This document shows, one piece after another, positions 1-7,492 of a DNA stretch of 64,000 nt. The stretch is from Marivita sp. XM-24bin2 (GTDB lineage: Bacteria; Pseudomonadota; Alphaproteobacteria; Rhodobacterales; Rhodobacteraceae), in NCBI GenBank assembly GCA_003149565.1, contig QCWH01000011.1, forward strand, positions 1-64,000, in the 5' to 3' direction. The first letter of the stretch is position 1. Each line of letters starts with the position of its first letter. Position numbers and translations under genes: made by a program. A model generated the notes under the pieces. It was not told the origin of the DNA. It saw only the letters and a list, made by a program, of their open reading frames with translations, and did no database searches.

Positions 1-13
1 GGTTTTTTTGCGT

Positions 14-211
14 CTATATCTCCTGTTCTCGCCCGATATCGTGCGGGCCGACCATGTCGACGACCTTGATCATCCAGCGCAGCACTTCCGCGTCTTCCTC
101 AGTCATGGTCCTCGCCTCCAACAAGTGTTCAGCGTTCTGCCGCAACTGTGGCCATCGTCTGTAAAAATCCACCGCATCGGAGATTTCCAGCGGAGCGTGC
201 TTTTCGGACAT
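14..211 (-). CDS. Small hypothetical protein (65 aa)
   Basis: I do not recognise a family. The ATG at 211 is preceded by a good Shine-Dalgarno (AAAGGA, about 8 bases upstream), which argues that this is a real gene. The protein is soluble and mostly helical, with no signal peptide or membrane segment. It has a run of acidic residues in the middle (MTEEDAEVLRWM). It is transcribed divergently from the regulator at 346 and ends 13 bases from the window edge, so any operon partner downstream is not visible. Confidence 0.55.
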   Translation of the reverse strand: MSEKHAPLEISDAVDFYRRWPQLRQNAEHLLEARTMTEEDAEVLRWMIKVVDMVGPHDIGREQEI

Positions 212-345
212 GAAGTGGTCCTTTTCTGTTGCCGTTCTCGGAGGTTAGCAAATGCAAAAACCGACTTACTGTGAAATAAGTGTGAACAGCTTGGTTCCGG
301 CGCTGTGCGTGGTTAGCATCCCGGCAAGCAATCAAAGAGGCTAAC

Positions 346-1986
346 GTGGCCGCAGGGCTTGAAATTTCCTTGTTTGGATCATGCGTGCTGCGGCGCGCCG
401 ATGCGCCCGCGCAAGAGATCACCGGTGCCAAGCATCGCGCATTTTTCGCATTGCTGGTAACCGCACCTCTTAACCGGCGGTCGCGTAGTTTTTTGCAGGA
501 AACACTTTGGGGATTCGCCGACTACGAAAGCGGGCACCAGAATCTGCGCCGCGCTTTGTCTGATCTGCGCAAGATCCTTGGCTCGGCCTTCGATGAGATC
601 CTGACCGTGACCAATAAAGAAATCGAGATCGACATGTCTCGGGTCAAGGTCATCGGGCATCCATCTGATGGACGATTCCTGGACGATCTGAATGTCCGTG
701 AACCGACATTCCTGGAATGGCGCGACAGCATTCGTTCCGATCCAAGTTCGGTCAAAGCCCTTTGCTTCATGTCGAACAAGCGAGGGCCGACGCGCATCCG
801 ACCAAGAGTTTGTGCGCTGCCGCTTTCAGTTCCACCCGGAAACGCAGAACTGGCCATTGCTGGCGACTGGATTGCCGAAGAAACCAGCCGCATGATGTCG
901 CGCTCCAGTCTGTTGTCGGTGATTTCGCACCTGTCTGGTCGCGCGATGTCGCAACGCTTCATCGACATCGTGAATGTGCGAGATACGCTGGATGTGGATT
1001 ATGTTCTGACCGGCAGTATGCGGCATCAGGGCGACACATTGATCGCTGATCTTGATTTTACGGATGTGCAAAGCGGGACGCTTTTGTGGAACCGGCATCT
1101 GAGCTGTCCAATGGCGCATTTCTCGCAAGAGGCATCGGGCTGGCTGGTCAACGTGGTGCAATCGGTTGGCCGGGCTATTGCCGAAACCACCCTTCACACC
1201 GGTCGCCAGACCCCTCTGCCAGAGTTGCCGGATCACAAGCTTCTGATTGCCGGCGCAACCGCGATGCACCACCCAAAGCTTGGCGATTTCCTGCGGGCAC
1301 GTCAGTTCCTCGACGAAGCCGCTGCCCGCGCGCCAGCGGACCCGCATGTCCACGCATGGCTGGGAAAATGGTATATTCTCAGCATCTTCAAATATTATAG
1401 CACTGATCGCCAGCGCGATACGCAAAAGGCCTTGGATTGTACGGCTCGAGCGCTGGATCTCGATCCCCAATCCAGCTTTGCTCTGACAATCGACGGGTTC
1501 GTCAACGCGAATATACTCAAGAATATGGATTTGGCCGAGCGACGGTATTCAGCGGCGCAAGAAATCAATCCAAGCGAAAGCCTCGCTTGGTTACTTCGAG
1601 GAGCGTTGATGACGTTTTCCGATGAAGGTCGCTCGGCCATCCGTTCTACGACCATGGCCAGAAATCTATCTCCAATCGATCCGTTTGGGTATTACTTCGA
1701 CAGCCTTGCGAGCTCTGCGCATTTGGCAGGAGGTGACTATGAAAAAGCGCTCGAACTTGCAGATCGCTCGCTTGAATCCAACGACAGGCACATCTCTACA
1801 TTAAGAACACGAATTGCCGCGTTACACGCGCTTGATCGCGGCGACGAGTCGCGTGCCGCGGCGCAAGACCTCATGCGGCGTTTTCCTTCATTCAACCTCG
1901 AAGATTACCGTTCAACGCACCCATCGGCTGACAGAAAAATAGGGAAACTCATGATTAACGCATTGTCGGCAGCAGGGATAACTTAG
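346..1986 (+). CDS. SARP/OmpR-type regulator with TolB-like and TPR regions
   Basis: A 546-residue transcriptional regulator. Residues about 5-105 read as an OmpR/SARP winged helix (LEISLFGSCVLRR, then HQNLRRALSDLRKILG). Residues about 160-290 resemble the TolB/adenylate-cyclase-associated module (DVDYVLTGSMRHQGDTLIADLDF, VQSGTLLWNR), and the rest is helical TPR-like repeats (ALDCTARALDLDPQSSFAL, AAQEINPSESLAWL). Proteins of this architecture normally activate a neighbouring gene cluster and sense partners through the TPR part. The start is GTG, with AGAGG five bases upstream. It lies 25 bases before the PAP2-like gene on the same strand, so it probably controls the enzyme island behind it. 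The effector is unknown. Confidence 0.8.
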   Translation: MAAGLEISLFGSCVLRRADAPAQEITGAKHRAFFALLVTAPLNRRSRSFLQETLWGFADYESGHQNLRRALSDLRKILGSAFDEILTVTNKEIEIDMSRVKVIGHPSDGRFLDDLNVREPTFLEWRDSIRSDPSSVKALCFMSNKRGPTRIRPRVCALPLSVPPGNAELAIAGDWIAEETSRMMSRSSLLSVISHLSGRAMSQRFIDIVNVRDTLDVDYVLTGSMRHQGDTLIADLDFTDVQSGTLLWNRHLSCPMAHFSQEASGWLVNVVQSVGRAIAETTLHTGRQTPLPELPDHKLLIAGATAMHHPKLGDFLRARQFLDEAAARAPADPHVHAWLGKWYILSIFKYYSTDRQRDTQKALDCTARALDLDPQSSFALTIDGFVNANILKNMDLAERRYSAAQEINPSESLAWLLRGALMTFSDEGRSAIRSTTMARNLSPIDPFGYYFDSLASSAHLAGGDYEKALELADRSLESNDRHISTLRTRIAALHALDRGDESRAAAQDLMRRFPSFNLEDYRSTHPSADRKIGKLMINALSAAGIT

Positions 1987-2011
1987 TGCTTTTAGAGAAG
2001 GATACTTTGGT

Positions 2012-3139
2012 ATGGCACAATATGGCGGACTTGGCGGATTAGGGGGCCTCGGAGGCCTTGGTGGTTTGGGCGGACTTGGCGGGCTGGGTGGTCTTGGCGG
2101 TCTTGGCGGTGGGGCAAACTTTGCTGGGCTCGGTGGATTTCTGGGCGCAGAGGACCCCGGTGGGTACGACCCCATTACCACGCATGGCCTGCAGACCACA
2201 GCCGAAGGTTTACGCCACCTGACCGAAGATGGGGCTACGCCGACGGACAAAGTTCTCGGCTTTTCTGACCCCGCCAATCTGAGCGGACTAGCCACATGGG
2301 TGCGCGGATCGCTTTATGTGAGCGAGTATCTCGCGGGCATTGGCTCTGACGCGATTGTCGGCACAGGCGGCGCACCCGACCGCGTGGCATTATCCTTTGA
2401 TGGCACCACCTGCCTCACCCTGGACCGCCCTGCCAATGACCTCCTCCGCTCGCAATGCCGTCTGGTGTCGAATTACGCGACCCTGCGCGCAGAACGCAGT
2501 GCCGAGATCATATCGCAGCTTGGCTTTCCCACAGCCTATTTTGCAATGATGCTTGGTCTCCATGGCGCGCAGAACAAAAAGACATTCGAATTGATCACTG
2601 CCACGCAGGTGGCTGCAGCGCACACCGCGATGATCGTAAAGAACTACCTTGCCATCCGTCGCCCCGATCAGTTGGACGCGCGCTTGATGCCGATGATCCC
2701 GACCCCGGGCCACGGCAGCTTTCCTTCGGCCCACGCGACCGAGGCCTATGCCGTTCTGACCGTGCTCGAAGCAGTTGTGGCCGCATGGGACAGCCTGTCC
2801 GATGGCGAACAGCGTATCAAAGCGCTGCGCGGTCTGGCGGAACGGATTGCTGTCAATCGGACAGTAGCGGGTGTGCACTACCCCATCGACAGCTGGGCGG
2901 GCGCGGCGCTTGGCCGGATTGTCGGTCAGGTGGTGTTGAATCGTGCGGGTGCGGGCAGCGCAATCGAAGAGCTGGCCTACAGCGCGGGAGATCATGACTT
3001 CTTCGACGAGGATCAACGCGACCCAACCATAGCTGCGACCAAAGGGCTGACGACAACGGGTACCAGCGCATCGCTCTCGGCCAAGCCCGCCTTCTCGTGG
3101 CTCTGGTCCGAGACCGTGGCAGAAGCGCAGAAGGCCTGA
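2012..3139 (+). CDS. PAP2 / vanadium-haloperoxidase-like protein with Gly-Gly-Leu repeat N-terminus
   Basis: A 375-residue protein carrying all three acid-phosphatase/vanadium-haloperoxidase motifs: K-X6-RP (K210 to R217-P218), PSAH (S239, H241; the usual PSGH with Ala for Gly) and R-X5-H-X3-D (R283, H289, D293). The family either hydrolyses phosphate esters or, with bound vanadate, oxidises halides; sequence alone does not decide which. Residues 5-31 are nine perfect Gly-Gly-Leu triplets followed by a further Gly/Leu-rich stretch, encoded by mixed codons. There is no classical signal peptide. The ATG has GAGAAGG about 10 bases upstream. It sits between the SARP regulator and the S8 protease, with a 3-base gap to the protease, so the two enzymes are almost certainly co-transcribed. 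Confidence 0.82.
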   Translation: MAQYGGLGGLGGLGGLGGLGGLGGLGGLGGLGGGANFAGLGGFLGAEDPGGYDPITTHGLQTTAEGLRHLTEDGATPTDKVLGFSDPANLSGLATWVRGSLYVSEYLAGIGSDAIVGTGGAPDRVALSFDGTTCLTLDRPANDLLRSQCRLVSNYATLRAERSAEIISQLGFPTAYFAMMLGLHGAQNKKTFELITATQVAAAHTAMIVKNYLAIRRPDQLDARLMPMIPTPGHGSFPSAHATEAYAVLTVLEAVVAAWDSLSDGEQRIKALRGLAERIAVNRTVAGVHYPIDSWAGAALGRIVGQVVLNRAGAGSAIEELAYSAGDHDFFDEDQRDPTIAATKGLTTTGTSASLSAKPAFSWLWSETVAEAQKA

Positions 3140-3142
3140 GCC

Positions 3143-5224
3143 ATGTTCCCGCACCGCCACGACGAAGAACGGATCGACAAATATACCGGTCCGTATGAAC
3201 GCTGGATCTTTTCCGAAGATTTGGGCCGTCCCTTTGCCTTTCCCGCCATTCGCAAAGGCCCGTCCAGCCACATCACTGCCCTTATGGAGGGCGAAGGCAT
3301 GCTGGAAGGCAGTGACGAGTTGGAAATCCGCATACCGCCCCTCTGGAAGGACAACCCAAAGGTCACGCCCTTTGCTATGTGGAACAAATCGGTCACTGCG
3401 GAAACCGATCCGGCTCAGGATGACGCCAACCTGGCCCGTTGCCTGCATAAATTGAATGGAACGCGCTATCGGCTCAACATGCCGATTGATCCTCTCACAT
3501 GGCCTGAAACCTACGATGCGACCGCCACACCCGCGGGCTGGCAAAAGCCCAAGGTCAAACCCCGTGTGATCATCGGCGTGATCGACGACGGAATCCCATT
3601 CCTGCACCGCGCTTTCCGCGATGCGGCGGGCGACACGCGGATCAACCTGTGCTGGCTGCAGGCCGCTCGCGCGGACACATCCGCCACAGTGCCGTTCGGA
3701 TGCGAGATTACGGGCACACGGATCGACCAGCTGCGCGCACAATACGGCGATCAGGAAATCCGCGCCTACAAGGCGGCCCATGCCATCGACGCCGATCTGC
3801 CCGAAGTGGACATGGTGCTCATGCACCACGCCACGCACGGCGCGCATATCGCGGGGATTGCCGCCGGGAATGATCCATATGTCGGTGCCACAGACCTGCC
3901 CGACGACGCGGCAGTGATCGCCGTACAGCTGCCGAACACCATCGCTTGGGACACGTCGGGCTTTGGCAAGGAAATGATGATGCTCAGCGCGGTTGAATAC
4001 ATCTTCAACCGCGCCCGCATGATTGCGCAGGCCTATAATTGCCCGGAAATTCCGCTGGTGATCAATTTTAGCTACGGCTGGAGCGCCAATCGCCATGATG
4101 GCCAGTCGAGCTTTGAACGTGCTGTGGAAGCTCTGATCACCGACCGGCGCAAGGAGCAGCCCTGCACGGAACTGGTCATGCCGACGGGTAACAACTTTGC
4201 CAACGACATGCACGCAAGGTTTGCGCCAGGCGATCTGGAAGGCGGCGCGGTCAGCTTTGGCTGGCAGCTCAAACCGGATGACCGGACCTCGAGCTATTTG
4301 GAAATCTGGCTCCCACCGGAGCGCGACCCGCAGGGCTGGACAGTCACCGTGACCCCCCCTGCAGGCCATCAGCCCGAGTTGCAGCAAATCATCTCGGTCA
4401 AGGCTGATCCCCTGCTCAAGGATGGCGATCCGCGTCGCTTTGCCGAACTAGAAACCGATGGCAAAAACATCGGCCAGCTTTCGGCGGACAAACATCTGGG
4501 CACCCGTTGGCGCGTGATGCTGGCGATGATTCCGACCGCCGGCAATCTTGGCGTTAGACGGCGCACGCCAGTTGGGCTGTGGACAATCACCATCGACACC
4601 GCCTCCGACCCGCTTTGCGACGGCGAACATATCGACGTCTGGGTACAGCGCGATGATGACCCAACGCAGTTAGGCACCGGCGGCCAGCAAAGCTATCTGA
4701 TCGATCTGTCCCACCCGACACCACCCCGCGTCTTCGAACCCCCAGCCCTGACCCCGGTACGCGGGTTTGGCTGCCTCAACGGGATCGGCACAGCACCCGC
4801 GGTGTTCCGCATCGCCGGCTATATGCAGTCCACGCACAAACCGTCAAACTACAGCGGCAGCGCGTCGATCAAGTTGGACGCACAGGGCGGTGCTATTGTC
4901 GATGAGAACCTGCCCGCTGCGACAGCCACGGCCGACCAAGGGTGGTTCCGGCCCGGCTTGCCGTCCATCGGAGTACTGTCGGGTTCAGGCGCGCGGATCA
5001 TCGGCACGAGTGCTGCGGCAGCGACTGCGGCGCGTTTAATCGCGCTGAACTTCGTCGCGGGCCAGCCCGCGCGACAGGGCTTTACTGAGCTTTATCCCGG
5101 CATCACACCAGACGCCCGGACCCTCGCCAGAACAGGGCCTTACAGGGTGCCACCCGTCTGCGGCACCGGCTGGATCGCCGATTTCGACGCGGCCAAATCC
5201 ACAACCAAGCTGCATTACCAGTAG
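3143..5224 (+). CDS. S8 (subtilisin-like) serine protease, C-terminus altered
   Basis: A 693-residue protein with a complete S8 triad: Asp148 in VIDDGIP, His232 in HGAHIAG and Ser623 in GTSAAAA. A likely oxyanion Asn lies in PTGNN. About 390 residues separate His and Ser, much longer than in a minimal subtilisin, which suggests an inserted domain. No signal peptide is visible, so export would need another route or the protein is cytoplasmic. The stop is probably not original: the last residues (KLHYQ) plus TAG plus the following in-frame codons read like a haem-peroxidase segment in which a Trp codon (TGG) became TAG. The native C-terminus therefore seems to have been lost by a deletion fused to the peroxidase remains. 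The core looks intact, but activity is uncertain. Confidence 0.8.
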   Translation: MFPHRHDEERIDKYTGPYERWIFSEDLGRPFAFPAIRKGPSSHITALMEGEGMLEGSDELEIRIPPLWKDNPKVTPFAMWNKSVTAETDPAQDDANLARCLHKLNGTRYRLNMPIDPLTWPETYDATATPAGWQKPKVKPRVIIGVIDDGIPFLHRAFRDAAGDTRINLCWLQAARADTSATVPFGCEITGTRIDQLRAQYGDQEIRAYKAAHAIDADLPEVDMVLMHHATHGAHIAGIAAGNDPYVGATDLPDDAAVIAVQLPNTIAWDTSGFGKEMMMLSAVEYIFNRARMIAQAYNCPEIPLVINFSYGWSANRHDGQSSFERAVEALITDRRKEQPCTELVMPTGNNFANDMHARFAPGDLEGGAVSFGWQLKPDDRTSSYLEIWLPPERDPQGWTVTVTPPAGHQPELQQIISVKADPLLKDGDPRRFAELETDGKNIGQLSADKHLGTRWRVMLAMIPTAGNLGVRRRTPVGLWTITIDTASDPLCDGEHIDVWVQRDDDPTQLGTGGQQSYLIDLSHPTPPRVFEPPALTPVRGFGCLNGIGTAPAVFRIAGYMQSTHKPSNYSGSASIKLDAQGGAIVDENLPAATATADQGWFRPGLPSIGVLSGSGARIIGTSAAAATAARLIALNFVAGQPARQGFTELYPGITPDARTLARTGPYRVPPVCGTGWIADFDAAKSTTKLHYQ

Positions 5225-5560
5225 CTGGTCGTGCACTGCTATCTCAAGGAGATCTGCGACCCGACTGTCGTGGCCCGCAGCACATGGCGCATGCGGTGGA
5301 CACCATAATCGCACCACCGTTGGGCGACATGGCGAACGAGGGTGATGATTTTGACGCCCGACCCCAGATGGGGCAGGATTGCGCAAGCTCTTCCGCAACC
5401 TTGCGCGCCGCAACCTGCGGCGCGGCAAGAGCCTGAGCCTGCCGACCGGTCAAGCCCTTTAACGGCTTTCAGGTTGAGACCTTTCTGCACACGGGCGAAC
5501 ACGAGGCGCCCCTGCGCGCAGAGTTCTGAGATGCACTTTACGAAGAATTGACCCATTTGC
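5190..5560 (+). pseudogene. Haem peroxidase (animal-type family) remnant
   Basis: Two fragments recall bacterial members of the animal haem peroxidase family. Around 5205-5272, KLHYQ, a TAG stop and LVVHCYLKEICDPTVVA resemble the family's HYQWLVVHDYL...CDP stretch. Around 5385-5455, RNLARRNLRRGKSLSLPTGQ resembles the family's RNLLRG...LPSGQ block. A third piece in another frame (ETFLHTGEHEAPL, 5472-5512) would fit just behind it. Stops and frame changes separate the pieces and most of the protein is missing. The match is from memory of the family; a translated search would settle it. Confidence 0.55.
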
Positions 5561-5574
5561 GCAGGAGACAGCAC

Positions 5575-5970
5575 GAGACGCGGCCGTCTTCAAAGCCAGG
5601 CGCCGCAAAGTGTTCATCTTGCCCGTCAACATGGGGTTGCGGTTGAGCGTGATCCGAAATGGGCAAGCCGATCTGGTCTGGATGCACCCGTCCGAACTGA
5701 CAACCGGCGGCATTGCCAAGATTAAATGGGGCGCGGCCATTGCCGCAACGGGCACAGTTCTGGCCCCCTATCTTGTGATGAAAAAACGCCTGACGCTGGC
5801 CGGATACGATGCAGAGATCATGCCCTTCGACTGGCGACAAGCCCCAGCCGTGACCGGAAAGATGCTTAGCGACCGCATACACCATCCCGGCCTCACCGTC
5901 GTATCACTGGTCTGCCGTTCCATAAGTGGTCTAGTCGCCCGGCAGATGGCAGCAGAGGATGGCGACATAT
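5575..5970 (+). pseudogene. Alpha/beta-hydrolase lipase remnant
   Basis: An open stretch reads KVFILPVNMGLRLSVIRNGQ, then LVWMHPSELTTGGIAKIKWG and AGYDAEIMPFDWR, then SLVCRSISGLVARQMAA. This is the outline of a PGAP1/lecithin-acyltransferase-like lipase: an FLPGIMGSRL-type oxyanion strand followed by a nucleophile elbow of the type AHSMGGLVAR. Here the elbow reads CRSISG, so the usual Gly-X-Ser-X-Gly is damaged, and the oxyanion motif reads PVNMGLR. The similarity stops at about 5968, where the sequence switches to a serine-protease-like region. It covers roughly the N-terminal half of a lipase and is unlikely to be functional. Confidence 0.6.
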
Positions 5971-6232
5971 GCGAAACGCCATGCGGCACCAGCGACGACA
6001 GTCAGCCGGTGCAACAATACGAAGACAGTCTTGGCGTCACCCGCGCATTCGTCGACGCGCATCAGACAGCGGTCGAGGTACAGCGCTGGCACACCAATCT
6101 GGCCAGCATCTACACCAACCCCGGTAACGTCGCGGGCCAGCGCTAGTGCACCGGTACGCTGATCTCAAACAATCTCTTCCTGACGGCGGGTCATTGCTTT
6201 GACCAGACTGGTGGCGGCTGGAGCCGTCAATA
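5971..6232 (+). pseudogene. Trypsin-like (S1) protease remnant
   Basis: In the same frame as the lipase piece, the translation becomes CGTSDDSQPVQQYEDSLGVT and then NLASIYTNPGNVAGQR. A TAG follows at 6144-6146, then CTGTLISNNLFLTAGHCFDQ. The last block is the His-containing motif of S1 proteases (LTAGHC). The TAG sits where these proteins usually have Trp (WCTGTLI), so a TGG-to-TAG change is the simplest explanation. The Asp and Ser parts of the triad are absent because the sequence passes into an ATP-grasp-like region near 6215. This is a truncated, non-functional remnant. Confidence 0.65.
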
Positions 6233-6648
6233 AGCTACCGAGGCCAGACGATTGACTTATCCGAACTGTCTCCGGTCTGGTGGCGCCGTCCGCAGCCATA
6301 CCGCATGCATCCCGACGTTACCGATCCCGTGCTCGACCATTTCGCCATTCGCGAGGTCGACGAGGCCATCCAGGGCCTCTGGCTTATGCTGGACGCTGAA
6401 TGGATCAACGTGCCGCATCGGGAAGAAAACGCCAGCCGCAAGGCGTGGCAGCTTGACGTGGCGCGCTCGGTTGGACTGACCGTGCCTCGCACACTCATCA
6501 CCACCGATCCAGAGGCGGCCGCGCGTTTATCGACCTGGAAGGGGTCGACCGTACGACCTACAAACCGTTTAAAGGCAGCGAAGATGCCTGGCGCGAGACC
6601 CGGCTTCTCAAGGCGGAAGAGTTGGACAGGATCGACGCCGCGAGATGA
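6212..6648 (+). pseudogene. MvdD-like ATP-grasp ligase remnant
   Basis: From about 6227 the translation reads SYRGQTIDLSELSPVWWRRP, then MHPDVTDPVLDHF, AIQGLWLMLDAEWINVP and ASRKAWQLDVARSVGLTVPR. This is the pre-ATP-grasp part of MvdD-type ligases that install ester or amide cross-links in graspetide peptides. Near 6520 one base appears missing, and the reading continues in another frame as AFIDLEGVDRTTYKPFKG and then LLKAEELDRIDA. It then ends abruptly at about 6640, where the antisense ABC permease gene begins. The catalytic ATP-grasp core is absent. There is one frameshift, both ends are missing and no precursor peptide is seen. Confidence 0.7.
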
Positions 6649-7492
6649 CGACCAGCATCAGAATGGTGACAAGATACGGCAGGCTCGACAGCACTTGCGA
6701 GGGCAGACCCACGCCCATCGCCTGGGCTGTCAGCTCGCCCAAAGACAGGATACCGAAAAGCAGCGCGCCAAAGGCCACCCGCCCGGTCTGCCACGTGCCG
6801 AACACAACCAGCGCAAGCGCGATCCAGCCTCGCCCGGCAATCATGCCGTCGGCCCAAAGCGGCGTGTAGACGGTGGAGGCATAGGCCCCGGCCAACCCGC
6901 ACATAGCGCCCCCGAAAGCCACGGCACACATTCGGATCAGAACGACTGGATAACCGATCGACCGCGCGGCATCTGCGTTTTCGCCCACCGCGGCTATGAT
7001 GAGCCCCAGCTTGGTCCGGTTCAGTACCCACCAGAGCGCCATGGTTCCGAGGACTGCCAGCCAGACGACGATGTCCTGTGTTAGCAGTGTCGGCCCGATC
7101 AGTGGGACGTCGGATAGAATGGGAATGTCGATCTTGGGCAATCCGCTGATGGTCCGGCTTTCGTAGGATTTGCCAAAGAGGGCTGACAGTCCAAGCCCCA
7201 GAACGCCAATCGCAAGACCGGCGGCAACCTCGTTGGCCTTCACACCGATCACGAGAATTGCAAACAACATAGCGATCACCGTGCTGATAAGCGCTGCGGC
7301 AGCAAAACCCAGCACATGCGAACCTGTATGGAACACGCAGATGAACGCAATCGCGGCCCCGATGGCCATCATGCCTTCCAGTCCGAGATTCAGAAGTCCG
7401 GTCTTTTCGACGACCATCTCGCCCAGTGCGGCCAGAAGCAGCGGGAGAGACGCGGCCAACGTGCCCGCCAGAAGAAACTCCAGCCCGCTCAT
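6608..7492 (-). CDS. BMP-type ABC transporter permease 2, C-terminus altered
   Basis: An inner-membrane permease of 294 residues in the family that works with BMP-type nucleoside/purine binding proteins (relatives of YufQ/NupQ). It has about eight to ten hydrophobic segments and the typical N-terminus (EFLLAGTLAASLPLLLAALG, then GLLNLGLEGMMAIGA). The ATG overlaps the end of the previous permease gene by four bases (ATGA), so the two are translationally coupled. The last ten or so residues (RRRSCPTLPP) do not look like this family. They are encoded by DNA whose other strand is the ATP-grasp remnant, so the natural C-terminal tail was probably replaced by a recombination junction near 6640. The membrane core is complete. 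Confidence 0.85.
   Translation of the reverse strand: MSGLEFLLAGTLAASLPLLLAALGEMVVEKTGLLNLGLEGMMAIGAAIAFICVFHTGSHVLGFAAAALISTVIAMLFAILVIGVKANEVAAGLAIGVLGLGLSALFGKSYESRTISGLPKIDIPILSDVPLIGPTLLTQDIVVWLAVLGTMALWWVLNRTKLGLIIAAVGENADAARSIGYPVVLIRMCAVAFGGAMCGLAGAYASTVYTPLWADGMIAGRGWIALALVVFGTWQTGRVAFGALLFGILSLGELTAQAMGVGLPSQVLSSLPYLVTILMLVVISRRRSCPTLPP

Noticed and set aside
2024..2104. Gly-Gly-Leu repeat as a graspetide precursor or as a CRISPR-like array
   Set aside because: Graspetide cores need Asp/Glu and Ser/Thr/Lys pairs, which are absent. The repeat is inside a coding frame with no spacers.
2390..4387. A long minus-strand open frame antisense to the PAP2 and S8 genes
   Set aside because: Its translation shows no recognisable domain and mirrors the codon bias of the two plus-strand genes, which carry full catalytic motifs. 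It is a shadow frame typical of high-G+C DNA.
5222..6146. In-frame TAG codons at 5222-5224 and 6144-6146 as possible recoding (for example pyrrolysine or stop suppression)
   Set aside because: The same region also has frameshifts, missing catalytic motifs and truncated ends, and both TAGs sit where relatives have Trp. Decay explains everything more simply.
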